45,341 nt of DNA from positions 1 to 45,341 of the forward strand of contig NZ_NTGZ01000026.1 of the NCBI RefSeq assembly GCF_002551245.1, written 5' to 3'. This stretch comes from Streptomyces sp. rh34. Lineage in GTDB: Bacteria; Actinomycetota; Actinomycetes; Streptomycetales; Streptomycetaceae. The notes beneath the pieces were generated by a model. It ran no database searches and was not told the DNA's origin. It saw nothing but the letters and a program-made list of their open reading frames with translations. Positions 8,853-19,261 of this stretch are shown here, piece after piece (the stretch's first letter is position 1; the number at the start of each line of letters is the position of its first letter). A program made the position numbers and the translations under genes.

Positions 8853-9902
8853 CTACTCCTGGTCGTTGGCCGCGTTGTCGGGTTGGGCGTTGCCCTGCTG
8901 GTCGCCTGCCGCGTCACCGGCGGCGTCGCCGCCCGGCTTCTCGTTGATGTTGCCGACGACCTTGCCGGAGCCGTCCACCAGGTCCCCGTTGGGCTGCACC
9001 GTGACGGTGACCGTGGGGGTCGGCTTCGGCTTCTTCTTGACGGGCTGCTTGGGCAGGACCGTGTCGCGCGGGTCCTCGCGGGGCGCCTGGACGACGACGC
9101 CGACGATGTCGAGCTTGGTGAACCCGACGTACGGCTTCACGTAGACGGTCCGGGTCAGCGCGCCGCCGGAGGGGTCGACGCGGACGACCTCACCGACCGG
9201 CACTCCGGGCACGAAGGGCTTGTCCTTGCTGGAGCCGAAGGTGACCAGCCGGTCGCCGGCCTCCACCTTGGCCTTGCCGTTGAGGAACTGCACCGACAGC
9301 GGGCGCGAGCCCTGGCCGGTGGCGAAGCCGAGCTCGTCGGTCTTCTCCATCCGGGTGCCGACGGTGAAGTCGGGGTCGTTGGCGAGCAGGACCGTCGCGG
9401 TGCTGGGGCCGACGGTGGTGACCCGGCCGACCAGCCCCTCCCCGTTGAGGACGGTCATGTCGCGGCGGATGCCGTCGTCGGCCCCGGCGTCGATGGTGAC
9501 CGTCCAGGAGAAGCCCTGGGCCGCTCCTATGGCGATGACCTCGGCGCCCTTGATGCCGTACTGTCCGGCGCCCGCGTTCTTCAGCATGGCGTCGAGCTGG
9601 CGGACCCGGCTGTCGGTGCGGTCGTCGCTGCCGAGCTTGGCCTTCAGCGCGGCGTTCTCCAGCTCCAGGGTGGAGATCCGGTCGTGCCGGTTGCCGGAGT
9701 CCCGTACCGCGCCTATGGCGTTGCCCACCGGATCGACCGCTGCCGCCACGCCGTTCTCGACCGGCCCGAAGACGGTGGCCGCGGCCTGCCGCGCGCCGTC
9801 GACCGGTGACTCCTCGCCGCCCCGGATATCGACCGTGATCAGGGCGAATGCGATGGCGATCAGCAGCACCAGGAGCAGCCGGCTCTCTCGTGTGTCCCTC
9901 AC
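8853..9902 (-). CDS. mreC: Rod shape-determining protein MreC
   Basis: The 349-residue product has a single N-terminal membrane helix (about residues 9-25), a short coiled coil around the segment ISTLELENAALKAKL, and the two-barrel periplasmic-type MreC domain (about 115-275). The C-terminus is a low-complexity Pro/Lys and then Gly/Asp/Gln-rich tail, as often seen in Streptomyces MreC. It links MreB to external PBPs. The GTG start at 9902 is the only reasonable one before the membrane helix. A strong hairpin lies in the 194-bp gap to mreB, so mreC may receive only part of the mreB transcripts or have its own promoter. Confidence 0.95.
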   Translation of the reverse strand: MRDTRESRLLLVLLIAIAFALITVDIRGGEESPVDGARQAAATVFGPVENGVAAAVDPVGNAIGAVRDSGNRHDRISTLELENAALKAKLGSDDRTDSRVRQLDAMLKNAGAGQYGIKGAEVIAIGAAQGFSWTVTIDAGADDGIRRDMTVLNGEGLVGRVTTVGPSTATVLLANDPDFTVGTRMEKTDELGFATGQGSRPLSVQFLNGKAKVEAGDRLVTFGSSKDKPFVPGVPVGEVVRVDPSGGALTRTVYVKPYVGFTKLDIVGVVVQAPREDPRDTVLPKQPVKKKPKPTPTVTVTVQPNGDLVDGSGKVVGNINEKPGGDAAGDAAGDQQGNAQPDNAANDQE

Positions 9903-10021
9903 GTGCGGCGGCCGTGCCTTCCTCGTCGGAATGTTCGTGCCTGTGTGTACGTCGCTGTACGTGCGTACGCCGCGTCGATGTGTCTCCGCGTCGGTACAGG
10001 TACAGCAACGATCTATATCAA

Positions 10022-10062
10022 CGATCCGGCGGGCGGAGCGTCAGCGTCCGCTCGCCGGATCG
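10022..10062 (-). terminator. Hairpin between mreB and mreC
   Basis: Arms 10022-10037 and 10047-10062 pair over 16 positions, including one G.T, around a 9-nt loop. The hairpin begins 35 nt after the mreB stop. Its position suggests partial termination that would make mreB more abundant than the downstream genes. No poly-T follows. Confidence 0.6.
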
Positions 10063-10097
10063 GGTGATGTCCCCGGAGGGGCACCTCCCGAAGTGCT

Positions 10098-11117
10098 CTA
10101 GCGGCGGGGCTGGGCGTCCAGGACCTGCTGGAGCGCCTCGAACTCCTCGACGCACTTGCCGGAGCCGAGCGCCACCGAGTCCAGCGGGTCCTCGGCGATG
10201 TGGATCGGCATGCCCGTCTCGTGGCGCAGCCGCTCGTCCAGACCGCGCAGCAGCGCGCCGCCGCCGGTGAGGACGATGCCGCGGTCCATGATGTCGCCGG
10301 ACAGCTCGGGCGGGCACTTGTCGAGCGTCGTCTTCACGGCGTCGACGATCGCGTTGACCGGTTCCTCGATGGCCTTGCGGACCTCGGCGGCCGAGATGAC
10401 GACCGTCTTGGGCAGCCCGGAGACCAGGTCGCGGCCGCGGATCTCGGTGTGCTCGTCCTTCTCCAGGTCGAACGCCGAACCGATGGTGATCTTGATCTGT
10501 TCGGCGGACCGCTCACCGAGGAGGAGTGAGTACTCCTTCTTGATGTGCTGGATGATCGCGTTGTCGAGCTCGTCACCGGCGGTGCGGATCGACTGGGCGG
10601 TGACGATGCCGCCGAGTGAGATCACGGCGACCTCGGTGGTGCCGCCGCCGATGTCCACGACCATGTTCCCGGTGGCCTCGTGGACCGGCAGGCCCGAACC
10701 GATGGCCGCGGCCATGGGCTCCTCGATGATGTGCACCTGGCGCGCGCCGGCCTGCGTGGACGCCTCGATGACGGCGCGGCGCTCGACCCCGGTGATACCG
10801 GAGGGCACACAGACGACGACGCGGGGGCGGGCCAGGTAGCGACGCTTGTGGATCTTGAGGATGAAGTAGCGGAGCATCCGCTCGGTGATCTCGAAGTCGG
10901 CGATCACGCCGTCCTTCAGGGGCCGCACGGCAACGATGTTGCCCGGCGTGCGCCCGATCATCTTCTTGGCCTCGGAGCCGACCGCCAGAATTCCGCCGGT
11001 GTTGGTGTTGATGGCCACGACGGACGGCTCGTTCAGAACGATGCCGCGCCCCCTGACGTACACCAGCGTGTTGGCAGTCCCGAGGTCGATAGCCATGTCA
11101 CGGCCGATGAACGACAT
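10098..11117 (-). CDS. mreB: Actin-like rod shape-determining protein MreB
   Basis: The product is a 339-residue bacterial actin with the phosphate-1 motif [11 protein letters not shown] near the N-terminus and the second phosphate loop [10 protein letters not shown]. It forms membrane-associated filaments. In Streptomyces, MreB acts mainly in aerial hyphae and spore-wall synthesis rather than in vegetative tip growth. A start seven codons upstream (11138) is open, but ATG 11117 has AAGGGG six bases upstream and gives the family N-terminus [13 protein letters not shown], so it is preferred. It is the first gene of the mre cluster. The 288-bp gap upstream should hold its promoters. Confidence 0.97.
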   Translation of the reverse strand: MSFIGRDMAIDLGTANTLVYVRGRGIVLNEPSVVAINTNTGGILAVGSEAKKMIGRTPGNIVAVRPLKDGVIADFEITERMLRYFILKIHKRRYLARPRVVVCVPSGITGVERRAVIEASTQAGARQVHIIEEPMAAAIGSGLPVHEATGNMVVDIGGGTTEVAVISLGGIVTAQSIRTAGDELDNAIIQHIKKEYSLLLGERSAEQIKITIGSAFDLEKDEHTEIRGRDLVSGLPKTVVISAAEVRKAIEEPVNAIVDAVKTTLDKCPPELSGDIMDRGIVLTGGGALLRGLDERLRHETGMPIHIAEDPLDSVALGSGKCVEEFEALQQVLDAQPRR

Positions 11118-11273
11118 TGAGTTCCCCTTGTTCCCCATGAGGATGCGTCGGGCCTTCCCAGGTAGCGAAGATGGCTTGTTCTGGTAGGCGAGGTTGGCGC
11201 TGCGGGCGTGGAAGCTTCCATCGTAGTGCCGTATGCACGGACACAGCGCGAGGGTCCTTCGCCAGTGTGAGCG

Positions 11274-11289
11274 GAACGGGTGCCCGTTC
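11274..11289. promoter_or_regulatory. Palindrome in mreB upstream region
   Basis: GAACGGG-TG-CCCGTTC is a perfect 16-bp dyad about 157 bp upstream of the mreB start and beyond the ndk terminator. It could be an operator or a small transcript hairpin in the mreB leader. No regulator can be named. Confidence 0.3.
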
Positions 11290-11348
11290 TACCCATGGTG
11301 ACGTTACGTCGGAGGGATGCGTTCCCGCGATCCCAAACCCTATGCCGA

Positions 11349-11376
11349 GGGGCGACCGAATTACTTCGGTCGCCCC
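11349..11376 (-). terminator. ndk terminator
   Basis: Perfect 12-bp arms (11349-11360, 11365-11376) with a TTAC loop start 29 nt after the ndk stop. It separates ndk from the mre cluster. Confidence 0.85.
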
Positions 11377-11405
11377 AGGCGTACAGCGCTGTTTGGCCGA
11401 TCGAG

Positions 11406-11819
11406 TCAGGAAAGTCCCGGGAAGAAAAGCTTCAGTTCTCGCTCCGCGGACTCCTCGGAGTCCGAGGCGTGGATGAGGTTCTCCCGGGTGATCGTGCCGA
11501 AGTCACCACGGATGGACCCGGGCGCGGCGGCGATCGGGTCGGTGGGGCCGGCCAGGGCGCGGACGCCCTCGATGACCCGCTCACCTTCGGCCACCAGGGC
11601 GACGACGGGGCCGGACTTCATGAACTCCATGAGCGGCTCGTAGAACGGGCGGCCCTGGTGCTCGCCGTAGTGCTGCTCCAGCGTCTCGTGGTCCAGGGTG
11701 CGCAGCTCCAGCGCCGTGATCCGCCAGTCCGCCTTGCGCTCGATGCGGCCGACGATCTCGCCGATCAGGCCACGGCGGACCGCGTCGGGCTTGAGCAGGA
11801 CGAGAGTGCGCTGAGTCAT
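11406..11819 (-). CDS. ndk: Nucleoside diphosphate kinase
   Basis: The 137-residue protein has the usual family length and transfers the gamma phosphate from ATP to NDPs through phospho-histidine H117 in the conserved NLIHASD motif. The N-terminus TQRTLVLLKPDAVRRG is the typical nucleotide-kinase strand and helix. ATG 11819 has AAGGAG six bases upstream. It is followed by its own strong hairpin and preceded by a gap of 188 bp from the DUF4233 gene, so it is probably transcribed alone. Confidence 0.98.
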   Translation of the reverse strand: MTQRTLVLLKPDAVRRGLIGEIVGRIERKADWRITALELRTLDHETLEQHYGEHQGRPFYEPLMEFMKSGPVVALVAEGERVIEGVRALAGPTDPIAAAPGSIRGDFGTITRENLIHASDSEESAERELKLFFPGLS

Positions 11820-11917
11820 GTACGGCTCCTTGCAAGGCCAGGCATACGGGTGCGGTGAGGGCGAGATTACAGGGGTCCGGAGGCGGGTCCGCGCCCGGGT
11901 TCACCCAGGGTCACCTT

Positions 11918-11941
11918 CGGGCCCCGGATTTCCGGGGCCCG
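11918..11941 (-). terminator. Hairpin downstream of DUF4233 gene
   Basis: Ten-bp arms of C/G (11918-11927, 11932-11941) with a 4-nt A/T loop lie 67 nt after the DUF4233 stop, in the gap before ndk. It probably ends the folC-DUF4233 transcript. Confidence 0.6.
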
Positions 11942-12007
11942 GGGGCGAGCATGCCGGGCAGGCCCGGCACGATCCGGACATCCGGACGGGAAGCCCGGCC
12001 GAGGGCC

Positions 12008-12361
12008 TCAGGCCGTGGCCTCTCCGGCTTCCCGCTGGGCCGCCCAGTTGGCCTTGGCCTCGTCGATCTTGCGGCCGTAGTGGACCGAGGCCCACCACAG
12101 ACCGCCGAAGGCCAGGCCCAGGACGAACATCATCGGGACGACGAAACCGCTCAGGACCAGTGCGGCCTGGAGCGCCCAGCCCAGCTGGACGCCGCCGGGC
12201 CGGGTGATCAGTCCGCACAGCAGCACGGACAGGGCCATGCCGATGCCGCACACCGTCCAGACCAGGGCCATGGAGGCGTCGTCCAGCTTCATCGCGACGA
12301 GACCGGCGAAGCCGATCACGAAGAACTCGCCGATCAGCGTCGAGGCGCAGAGCGTCCGCAT
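12008..12361 (-). CDS. DUF4233 membrane protein
   Basis: The 117-residue protein has about four hydrophobic segments (near residues 8-22, 31-50, 60-78 and 78-93) and a basic, hydrophilic C-terminus. It matches the DUF4233 family, which in actinobacteria almost always sits directly after folC. Its function is unknown. The ATG at 12361 starts 8 nt after the folC stop; a purine-rich stretch, AAGGGG, lies 12 nt upstream at the end of folC. It is probably cotranscribed and perhaps coupled with folC. Confidence 0.85.
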   Translation of the reverse strand: MRTLCASTLIGEFFVIGFAGLVAMKLDDASMALVWTVCGIGMALSVLLCGLITRPGGVQLGWALQAALVLSGFVVPMMFVLGLAFGGLWWASVHYGRKIDEAKANWAAQREAGEATA

Positions 12362-12369
12362 CCTTCTGT

Positions 12370-13893
12370 TCAGCCCCTTCCCAGCAGCAGCCGGGCTTCG
12401 CCGACCGTGATCACGGATCCGGTCACCAGCACCCCGGCGCCCGCGTACTCGTCTTCCTCCTCGGCCAGCGTGATCGCCGCCTCCAGCGCGTCGTCGAGGC
12501 GCGGCTCGACCTGGACCCGGTCGTCGCCGAAGACCTCGACGGCGATCGCGGCCAGCTCGTCCACGTCCATCGCGCGGGCGGTGGAGTTCTGCGTGATGAC
12601 GATCTCGGCGAAGATCGGCTCGAAGGCCTCCAGGAGCCCGCGGGCGTCCTTGTCACCACTCGTGCCGACCACGCCGATCAGCCGGGAGAAGCTGAACGCC
12701 TCGGAGATGCCGTCCGCCGCCGCCTTGGCCCCCGCCGGGTTGTGCGCGGCGTCCAGCACGACGGTCGGGCTGGAGCGCACGACCTCCAGGCGGCCGGGCG
12801 AGAGCACCGAGGCGAACGCCTTGCGGATCGCGTCGATGTCGAGGGAGCGGGCCTGCTCGGCGCCGATGCCGAAGAACGCCTCGACGGCGGAGAGCGCGAC
12901 GGCCGCGTTGTGCGCCTGGTGGGCCCCGTACAGCGGAAGGAAGATGTCCGTGTACTCGCCGCCCAGTCCGCGCAGCGTCAGCAGCTGTCCGCCGACCGCG
13001 ATCTCGCGGGAGGTGACACCGAACTCCATGCCCTCGCGGGCCACGGTGGCGTCGACCTCGACGGCCTTCTTGAGCATCACCTGCGCGGCGTCGACCGGCT
13101 GCTGCGCCAGGATGACCGTGGCGCCCTGCTTGATGACCCCGGCCTTCTCCCCGGCGATCTCGGCGGGCGTGGTGCCGAGCCGGTCGGTGTGGTCCAGCGA
13201 GATCGGGGTGACGACGGCGACCGTGGAGTCGATGACGTTGGTGGCGTCCCAGGTGCCGCCCATGCCGACCTCGACGACCGCCACGTCGACGGGCGCGTCG
13301 GCGAAGGCCGCGTACGCCATGCCGGTGAGGACCTCGAAGAAGGAGAGCCGGTAGGGCTGCTGGGCGTCGACCATCTCGACGTACGGCTTGACGTCCTCGT
13401 ACGTCTCGATGAAGCGCTCGGGCTCGATCGGGGAGCCGTCCAGGCTGATCCGCTCGGTGATCGACTGGACGTGCGGGGAGGTGTAGCGGCCGGTGCGCAG
13501 CTCGAAGGCGTTGAGCAGGGCCTCGATCATGCGGGCCGTGCTGGTCTTGCCGTTGGTGCCGGTGATGTGGATGGAGGGGTAGGCGCGCTGCGGCTCACCG
13601 AGGACGTCCATCAGCGCGGCGATGCGCGTGACGGACGGCTCCAGCTTGGTCTCGCCCCAGCGTCCGGCGAGCTCCTGCTCCACCGCGCGCAGCGCCTGGT
13701 CGGTCTCGGGGTCGGCCGGGCGGGCCGGGGCCGCTTCGCCCTGGGGCTGGCCCGAGTGGGCGCGCAGCGTGCGGCTCCCGGCCTCGATCACCGCCAGGTC
13801 GGGGTCGCGCTGGGTCGCCTCGTCGACGATCTCCTCGAAGGTGTCGTCGGGATCGGGCGCGTCGTGCCGGTCTGAAGGGCGGGGCTTACTCAC
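12370..13893 (-). CDS. folC: Bifunctional dihydrofolate/folylpolyglutamate synthase
   Basis: The 507-residue Mur-ligase-family enzyme adds glutamates to (dihydro)folate. The ATP loop GTNGKTS is at residues 112-118, and the folate-binding stretch RTGRYTSPHVQSITERIS follows soon after. The family usually measures about 430-450 residues. The extra length is an acidic, disordered N-terminal extension of some 70 residues, common in Streptomyces. The annotated start is GTG 13893; a later start would remove only the extension. It is followed at once by the DUF4233 gene. Confidence 0.96.
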   Translation of the reverse strand: MSKPRPSDRHDAPDPDDTFEEIVDEATQRDPDLAVIEAGSRTLRAHSGQPQGEAAPARPADPETDQALRAVEQELAGRWGETKLEPSVTRIAALMDVLGEPQRAYPSIHITGTNGKTSTARMIEALLNAFELRTGRYTSPHVQSITERISLDGSPIEPERFIETYEDVKPYVEMVDAQQPYRLSFFEVLTGMAYAAFADAPVDVAVVEVGMGGTWDATNVIDSTVAVVTPISLDHTDRLGTTPAEIAGEKAGVIKQGATVILAQQPVDAAQVMLKKAVEVDATVAREGMEFGVTSREIAVGGQLLTLRGLGGEYTDIFLPLYGAHQAHNAAVALSAVEAFFGIGAEQARSLDIDAIRKAFASVLSPGRLEVVRSSPTVVLDAAHNPAGAKAAADGISEAFSFSRLIGVVGTSGDKDARGLLEAFEPIFAEIVITQNSTARAMDVDELAAIAVEVFGDDRVQVEPRLDDALEAAITLAEEEDEYAGAGVLVTGSVITVGEARLLLGRG

Positions 13894-13976
13894 GCGCCCA
13901 GTCTACGGATGGGCGCCGACATCGCGCGCAGCGCCCGGCGGAGTGGGGCCGGGCGGGGCACGGGGGCGTACGGCGA

Positions 13977-14014
13977 AGCCCCCGCTCGCCCGGTCGGTCG
14001 GGGGTGCGGGGGCT
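13977..14014 (-). terminator. valS terminator
   Basis: Nine-bp arms (13977-13985, 14006-14014) with a 20-nt GC-rich loop lie 15 nt after the valS stop and before folC. Confidence 0.6.
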
Positions 14015-14028
14015 CCGGCCTCAGGACA

Positions 14029-16650
14029 TCAGCTCTGCGGGAGGGCTGCCAGCTGGGCGCCGATCCGCTCGATGTCGGCCTCGGCCTTGGAGAGCCGGCC
14101 GCGGATCTTGTCGACCACGTTGTCCGGGGCCTTGGCGAGGAAGGCCTCGTTGCCGAGCTTGCCCTCCGCCTGGGCCTTCTCCTTCCGGGCGGCCTCCAGG
14201 TCCTTCGTGAGGCGCTTGCGCTCGGCCGGCACGTCGATGGTGCCGGACAGGTCCAGGGCGACGGTGGCCCCGGCGACCGGGAGGGAGGCGGTGGCGCTGA
14301 AGCCCGTTCCGGCCGCTTCCAGGCGCAGCAGCTGGCGGATGGCCGATTCGTGCGGGGCGAGCGCGGTACCGACGAGGGTCAGCTCGGCGGGGACCTTCTG
14401 CCCGGGCTTGAGCCCCTGGTCGCCCTTGAAGCGGCGGACCTCGGTGATGACCTGCTGGACCAGCTCGATCTCCTTTTCGGCCGCCTCGTCACGGAAGCCG
14501 GAGTCGGCGGGCCAGTCGGCGACGACCACGGACTCGCCGCCGGTCAACGTGGTCCACAGCGTCTCCGTGACGAACGGGACGATCGGGTGGAGCAGGCGCA
14601 GGGTGACGTCGAGGACCTCGCCGAGGACCCGGCCGGAGACCTTGGCCTGCTCGCCACCGGCGAAGAACGTCGTCTTGGACAGCTCGACGTACCAGTCGAA
14701 GACCTCGTCCCACGCGAAGTGGTACAGCGCGTCGGAGACCTTGGCGAACTGGAAGTCGTCGTAGTACCGGTCGACGTCGGCGACGGTCTCGTTGAGGCGC
14801 GACAGGATCCAGCGGTCGGTGGCCGTCATCGCGGAGGGGTCCGGGAGCGGTCCCTCGATCGTCGCGCCGTTCATCAGGGCGAAACGGGTGGCGTTCCAGA
14901 TCTTGTTGGCGAAGTTGCGGGAGGCCTTGACCCAGTCCTCGCCGATCGGGACGTCGGCGCCCGGGTTGGCGCCGTTGGCCAGGGTGAACCGGACGGCGTC
15001 GGACCCGTAGGCGTCCATCCACTCGATCGGGTCGACCGCGTTCGGGTTGGACTTCGACATCTTCTTGCCGAACTCGTCGCGGACCAGGCCGGTGAGGGCG
15101 ACCGTCTTGAAGGGCACCTCGCCGTCCATCGCGTACAGGCCGAACATCATCATCCGGACGACCCAGAAGAAGATGATGTCGTGGCCGGTGAGCAGGACGT
15201 CCGTGGAGTAGAACTTCTTGAGGTCCGGCGTCTGTTCCGGCCAGCCGAGCGTGGAGAAGGGCCACAGGCCCGAGGAGAACCAGGTGTCCAGGACGTCCTC
15301 GTCCTGGGTCCAGCCCTCTCCGGTGGGCGCCTCGTCGTCGGGGCCGACGCAGACGACCTCGCCGTTCGGCCCGTACCAGACGGGGATGCGGTGGCCCCAC
15401 CAGAGCTGGCGAGAGATCGTCCAGTCGTGGAGGTTGTCGACCCAGTCGAAGTACCGCTTCTCCATGTCCTTGGGGTGCAGGGCGACCCGCTCGTCGCGCA
15501 CCGCGTCACCGGCGGCCTTGGCGAGCGTCTCGACCTTGACCCACCACTGGAGGGAGAGCCTCGGCTCGATGGTGGTCTTGCAGCGGGAGCAGTGCCCCAC
15601 GGAGTGGACGTACGGGCGCTTCTCCGCGACGACACGCCCCTGTTCGCGCAGCGCGGCGACGATGGCCGAGCGGGCCTCGAAGCGGTCGAGTCCCTGGAAG
15701 GGACCGGGCACGGTGATAACACCGCGCTCGTCCATGACCGTGAGGGACTCCAGGTCGTGGCGCTGGCCGATCGCGAAGTCGTTCGGGTCGTGCGCCGGGG
15801 TCACCTTGACGGCGCCGGTGCCGAACTCCGGGTCGACGTGGGTATCGGCGACCACCGGGATGGTGCGGTCGGTCAGCGGCAGCTTGATGCGCTTGCCGAT
15901 GAGGTGGGCGTAGCGCTCGTCGTCGGGGTGGACGGCGACGGCGGTGTCGCCGAGCATCGTCTCGACCCGGGTGGTGGCGACGACCAGGGTCTCGTCGCCC
16001 TCGCCGTACCGGAGGGAGACCAGCTCGCCGTCGTCCTCCTGGTAGTCCACCTCGATGTCCGAGATGGCGGTGAGGCAGCGCGGGCACCAGTTGATGATGC
16101 GCTCGGCGCGGTAGATCAGACCGTCGTCGTAGAGGTCCTTGAAGATCTTCTGGACGGCGCGGGAGAGGCCCTCGTCCATGGTGAACCGTTCGCGCGACCA
16201 GTCGAGGCCCGCGCCCAGGCGGCGCAGCTGGCCGAGGATCCGGCCGCCGTACTCTTCCTTCCACTGCCAGACCCGCTCGACGAAGGCATCGCGGCCGATG
16301 TCGTGGCGGGACTTGCCCTCCTCGCCGAGCTGCTGCTCCACCTTGTTCTGCGTGGCGATGCCGGCGTGGTCCATGCCGGGCAGCCACAGCGTCTCGAAGC
16401 CCTGCATCCGCTTGCGGCGGGTGAGGGCGTCCATCAGCGTGACCTGGAAAGCGTGTCCCAGGTGCAGGGCGCCGGTGACGTTGGGCGGCGGGATGACGAT
16501 GGTGTACGGGGGCTTCTCGCTCTTGGCGTCGGCCTCGAAGTAACCGCGCTCCACCCAGCGCTCGTACAGCTTCCCCTCTACATCGGCCGGCGTGTACGTG
16601 GTCGGCAGTTCGGGGTTGCTGGCTGGCTGCTGCGATGAGTTCTCGGTCAC
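14029..16650 (-). CDS. valS: Valyl-tRNA synthetase
   Basis: The 873-residue class I synthetase charges tRNA-Val. It has the HIGH motif HLGH at residues 63-66 after PPPNVTG, the editing (CP1) insertion, the KMSKS motif at 530-534, and a C-terminal coiled-coil arm ending near QLAALPQ. The frame is open 11 codons further upstream to GTG 16683, but GTG 16650 gives the N-terminus found in Streptomyces ValS (TENS...). Neither start has a strong Shine-Dalgarno. I see no T-box leader in the short gap to the next gene. It ends in a hairpin 15 nt downstream. Confidence 0.97.
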   Translation of the reverse strand: MTENSSQQPASNPELPTTYTPADVEGKLYERWVERGYFEADAKSEKPPYTIVIPPPNVTGALHLGHAFQVTLMDALTRRKRMQGFETLWLPGMDHAGIATQNKVEQQLGEEGKSRHDIGRDAFVERVWQWKEEYGGRILGQLRRLGAGLDWSRERFTMDEGLSRAVQKIFKDLYDDGLIYRAERIINWCPRCLTAISDIEVDYQEDDGELVSLRYGEGDETLVVATTRVETMLGDTAVAVHPDDERYAHLIGKRIKLPLTDRTIPVVADTHVDPEFGTGAVKVTPAHDPNDFAIGQRHDLESLTVMDERGVITVPGPFQGLDRFEARSAIVAALREQGRVVAEKRPYVHSVGHCSRCKTTIEPRLSLQWWVKVETLAKAAGDAVRDERVALHPKDMEKRYFDWVDNLHDWTISRQLWWGHRIPVWYGPNGEVVCVGPDDEAPTGEGWTQDEDVLDTWFSSGLWPFSTLGWPEQTPDLKKFYSTDVLLTGHDIIFFWVVRMMMFGLYAMDGEVPFKTVALTGLVRDEFGKKMSKSNPNAVDPIEWMDAYGSDAVRFTLANGANPGADVPIGEDWVKASRNFANKIWNATRFALMNGATIEGPLPDPSAMTATDRWILSRLNETVADVDRYYDDFQFAKVSDALYHFAWDEVFDWYVELSKTTFFAGGEQAKVSGRVLGEVLDVTLRLLHPIVPFVTETLWTTLTGGESVVVADWPADSGFRDEAAEKEIELVQQVITEVRRFKGDQGLKPGQKVPAELTLVGTALAPHESAIRQLLRLEAAGTGFSATASLPVAGATVALDLSGTIDVPAERKRLTKDLEAARKEKAQAEGKLGNEAFLAKAPDNVVDKIRGRLSKAEADIERIGAQLAALPQS

Positions 16651-16788
16651 GGGAGACAGTTTAGGGCCGTCACAGGTCTGCACTGAAACGGATTGGTTCA
16701 GTAACGGTGTCCGACCCGATCCCCCATGTCAGGACGGCTTCCGTCAGGATGTTCGCAACGCATAAGGAATTCTGGAGGGGACACCGCA

Positions 16789-17799
16789 ATGAGCTACAAC
16801 CAGCCGGGCCCGTACGGCGGGCAGCCGCCGCAGGGCCAGCCCGGACCGTACGGACAGCAGCCGGGCCCGTACGGCGCCCCGCCGCCCCAGGGCCCCCCGC
16901 AGGGCCAGCCCGGCTACGGCTACCCGCAGCAGGCCCCTCAGGGAGTCCCTCCGCAGCAGCCGAACCCGTACGGGCAGCCGCAGCAGCCGCAGCAGGGCTA
17001 CGGCTACCCACAGGCCCAGCAGCCGGGCCCCTACGGCCAGCAGCCGCCGGCGCCTCCGTACGGCGGTCAGCCGGGGTACGACGGACAGCCGCAGCAGCCG
17101 AAGAAGAAGACCGGCCTGATCGTGGGCGTGGCCGTGGTGGCCCTGGCGGTCATCGCGGGCGGGGTGTACTTCCTGACCTCCGGCGGCGGCAGCGGTGACG
17201 TGGCGGACTCCACGAAGGGGTACAAGCTGACGCCCCCGGCCAGCGTGGAGGACTTCAAGAAGGACGCGTCCAAGCCTTCCGTGTCCCGCCCGGTCACCGG
17301 CAAGGACAAGGACGAGGCCGAGGCCATGGGGGTCAAGGACGCCAACAAGGTGGAGGCCTCGTACAAGAGCGGTTCCCAGGACAACCCGATCGCCCAGAAG
17401 GCGCTCATGCTCGAGGGCGTCTGGGGAGAGGTCTCGGACCCGGCGAAGACGCTCGACGACGCCTTCGCCAAGGCCGAGGTGAACATGATGAAGGGCAACG
17501 GCAGCGGCGAGAACAAGGCCTCCCTGGTGGGCAGCCCCAAGGAGTTCAAGCCCGAGGGCTTCGAGGGCGCGCTGATGAAGTGCCAAGACCTCAAGGTGGT
17601 CAACGACAAGTCCGACGGCACCCCCGCGAAGGGGCCGAAGGAGTTCACCATGCCGGTGTGCATCTGGGCCGACTACAGCACGGTCGGCATCGTGGCGAGC
17701 ATCGATATCGCCTCGGCGCTGACGGGGAAGGGCGCGCCGCAGGAAGATGTGGCCGACCTCGCCGCCAAGCTCTACAACACCTCCCGCACCAAGATCTGA
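16789..17799 (+). CDS. Pro/Gln/Gly-rich single-pass membrane protein, secreted C-terminal domain
   Basis: The 336-residue protein begins with about 100 residues of repeats of the type [14 protein letters not shown], predicted disordered and cytoplasmic. Then come a KKK stop-transfer signal, one transmembrane helix (about 110-128), and an extracytoplasmic domain of about 200 residues with two cysteines (in KCQDL and MPVCIWAD) that could form a disulfide. This architecture is common in actinobacterial envelope proteins. The specific function is not known. ATG 16789 has a strong GGAGGGG site nine bases upstream. It is the only plus-strand gene in the first 23 kb, and it is divergent from valS and convergent with clpX. 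Confidence 0.92.
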   Translation: MSYNQPGPYGGQPPQGQPGPYGQQPGPYGAPPPQGPPQGQPGYGYPQQAPQGVPPQQPNPYGQPQQPQQGYGYPQAQQPGPYGQQPPAPPYGGQPGYDGQPQQPKKKTGLIVGVAVVALAVIAGGVYFLTSGGGSGDVADSTKGYKLTPPASVEDFKKDASKPSVSRPVTGKDKDEAEAMGVKDANKVEASYKSGSQDNPIAQKALMLEGVWGEVSDPAKTLDDAFAKAEVNMMKGNGSGENKASLVGSPKEFKPEGFEGALMKCQDLKVVNDKSDGTPAKGPKEFTMPVCIWADYSTVGIVASIDIASALTGKGAPQEDVADLAAKLYNTSRTKI

Positions 17800-17806
17800 T
17801 CGCTCA

Positions 17807-17855
17807 ACGCCGAAGGGGCGCCCGCCGGTTCATCCGGTGGGCGCCCCTTCGGCGT
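17807..17855. terminator. Strong bidirectional terminator (plus-strand gene / clpX)
   Basis: Perfect 17-bp arms (17807-17823, 17839-17855) enclose a loop that itself contains a CCGG/CCGG mini-stem. It lies 8 nt after one stop codon and 18 nt from the clpX stop, and can serve both convergent genes. Confidence 0.9.
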
Positions 17856-17872
17856 GGGCAAGTCGTCTGCGG

Positions 17873-19171
17873 TTACGCGGACTTCTCGTGCCGGCCGCCG
17901 TCGTTCTTGCCGATCGTGCGCGGCTCGCGCGGGACCAGCGTCGGGTTGACGTTGTTGCGGACGACGTCGGGAGTGATGACGACGCGGGCGACGTCCTTGC
18001 GGGACGGGACCTCGTACATCACGGACTGGAGGACTTCCTCCATGATCGCCCGCAGACCACGTGCACCGGTCTGGCGCAGGATCGCCTGGTCCGCGATGGC
18101 CTCCAGCGCCTCGCGCTCGAACTCCAGCTCCACACCGTCGAGTTCGAACAGTCGCTCGTACTGCTTGACCAGAGCGTTGCGCGGCTCGATGAGGATCTGG
18201 AGGAGGGCCTCGCGGTCCAGGTTGTGGACCGAGGTCAGCACGGGGAGACGGCCGATGAACTCGGGGATCATCCCGAACTTCACCAGGTCCTCCGGCATGA
18301 CCTCCTGGAACTGGTCGCTCGCCTGGATCTCCAGCTTGGAGCGGATCGTGGCGCCGAAGCCGATGCCCTTGGCGCCGGCCCGGGACTCGATGATCTTCTC
18401 CAGGCCGGAGAACGCGCCGCCCACGATGAACAGCACGTTCGTCGTGTCGATCTGGATGAACTCCTGGTGCGGGTGCTTGCGTCCGCCCTGCGGCGGTACG
18501 GAGGCGGTGGTGCCCTCCAAAATCTTCAGCAGGGCCTGCTGCACGCCCTCGCCGGAGACATCGCGGGTGATCGACGGGTTCTCGCTCTTGCGGGCGACCT
18601 TGTCGATCTCGTCGATGTAGATGATCCCGGTCTCGGCCTTCTTGACGTCGTAGTCGGCCGCCTGGATCAGCTTGAGCAGGATGTTCTCGACGTCCTCGCC
18701 CACATAGCCGGCCTCCGTCAGCGCCGTCGCGTCCGCGATGGCGAACGGGACGTTGAGCATGCGGGCCAGCGTCTGCGCGAGCAGCGTCTTGCCGGAACCC
18801 GTGGGGCCCAGCAGGAGGATGTTCGACTTGGCGAGCTCGATCGCGTCCTCACGATGGGCGCCGCCGCCGTTCTCCCCGGCCTGGACCCGCTTGTAGTGGT
18901 TGTACACCGCGACCGAGAGGGCCTTCTTCGCGGGCTCCTGCCCGACGACGTACCCCTCCAGGAACTCGTAGATCTCGCGAGGCTTGGGAAGCTCTTCCCA
19001 GCGCACCTCGCTCGTCTCCGCGAGCTCCTCCTCGATGATCTCGTTGCAGAGATCGATGCACTCGTCGCAGATGTACACACCGGGTCCCGCGATGAGCTTC
19101 TTCACCTGCTTCTGGCTCTTTCCGCAGAACGAGCACTTGAGCAGGTCGCCGCCATCACCGATGCGTGCCAC
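17873..19171 (-). CDS. clpX: ATP-dependent Clp protease ATP-binding subunit ClpX
   Basis: The 432-residue AAA+ unfoldase feeds substrates to ClpP. The N-terminal zinc-binding domain has C13-x2-C16 and C35-x2-C38. Walker A (GPTGSGKT) is at 122-129 and Walker B is in IIYIDEIDK. The IGF loop for ClpP docking (GAKGIGFGA) and the C-terminal sensor-2 segment ([10 protein letters not shown]) are present. The frame is open to 19279, but GTG 19171 matches the family N-terminus [15 protein letters not shown] and has AAGGGG nine bases upstream. It lies downstream of clpP2 after a 155-bp gap with a hairpin, so it probably has its own promoter. Confidence 0.97.
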   Translation of the reverse strand: MARIGDGGDLLKCSFCGKSQKQVKKLIAGPGVYICDECIDLCNEIIEEELAETSEVRWEELPKPREIYEFLEGYVVGQEPAKKALSVAVYNHYKRVQAGENGGGAHREDAIELAKSNILLLGPTGSGKTLLAQTLARMLNVPFAIADATALTEAGYVGEDVENILLKLIQAADYDVKKAETGIIYIDEIDKVARKSENPSITRDVSGEGVQQALLKILEGTTASVPPQGGRKHPHQEFIQIDTTNVLFIVGGAFSGLEKIIESRAGAKGIGFGATIRSKLEIQASDQFQEVMPEDLVKFGMIPEFIGRLPVLTSVHNLDREALLQILIEPRNALVKQYERLFELDGVELEFEREALEAIADQAILRQTGARGLRAIMEEVLQSVMYEVPSRKDVARVVITPDVVRNNVNPTLVPREPRTIGKNDGGRHEKSA

Positions 19172-19261
19172 GAGGTGAATCCCCTTCGCCTGGGAGACGC
19201 CTGGTTCAGCGCCCCTGGTGCCTCTATCCGACGGTACCTTGCCTGGGCCCCCGTTCGGGCC

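Noticed and set aside
6445..9144. 899-residue plus-strand open frame
   Set aside because: It lies antisense to pbp2, mreD and mreC; it is a GC-driven shadow frame made of Val/Gly/Asp/Leu with no domain.
13909..16638. 909-residue plus-strand open frame
   Set aside because: It is antisense to valS, which has all catalytic motifs; low-complexity Gly/Val/Asp composition.
16651..16788. T-box leader of valS
   Set aside because: The 138-bp gap is too short and shows no T-box sequence or specifier stem; streptomycete T-boxes are known mainly for ileS.
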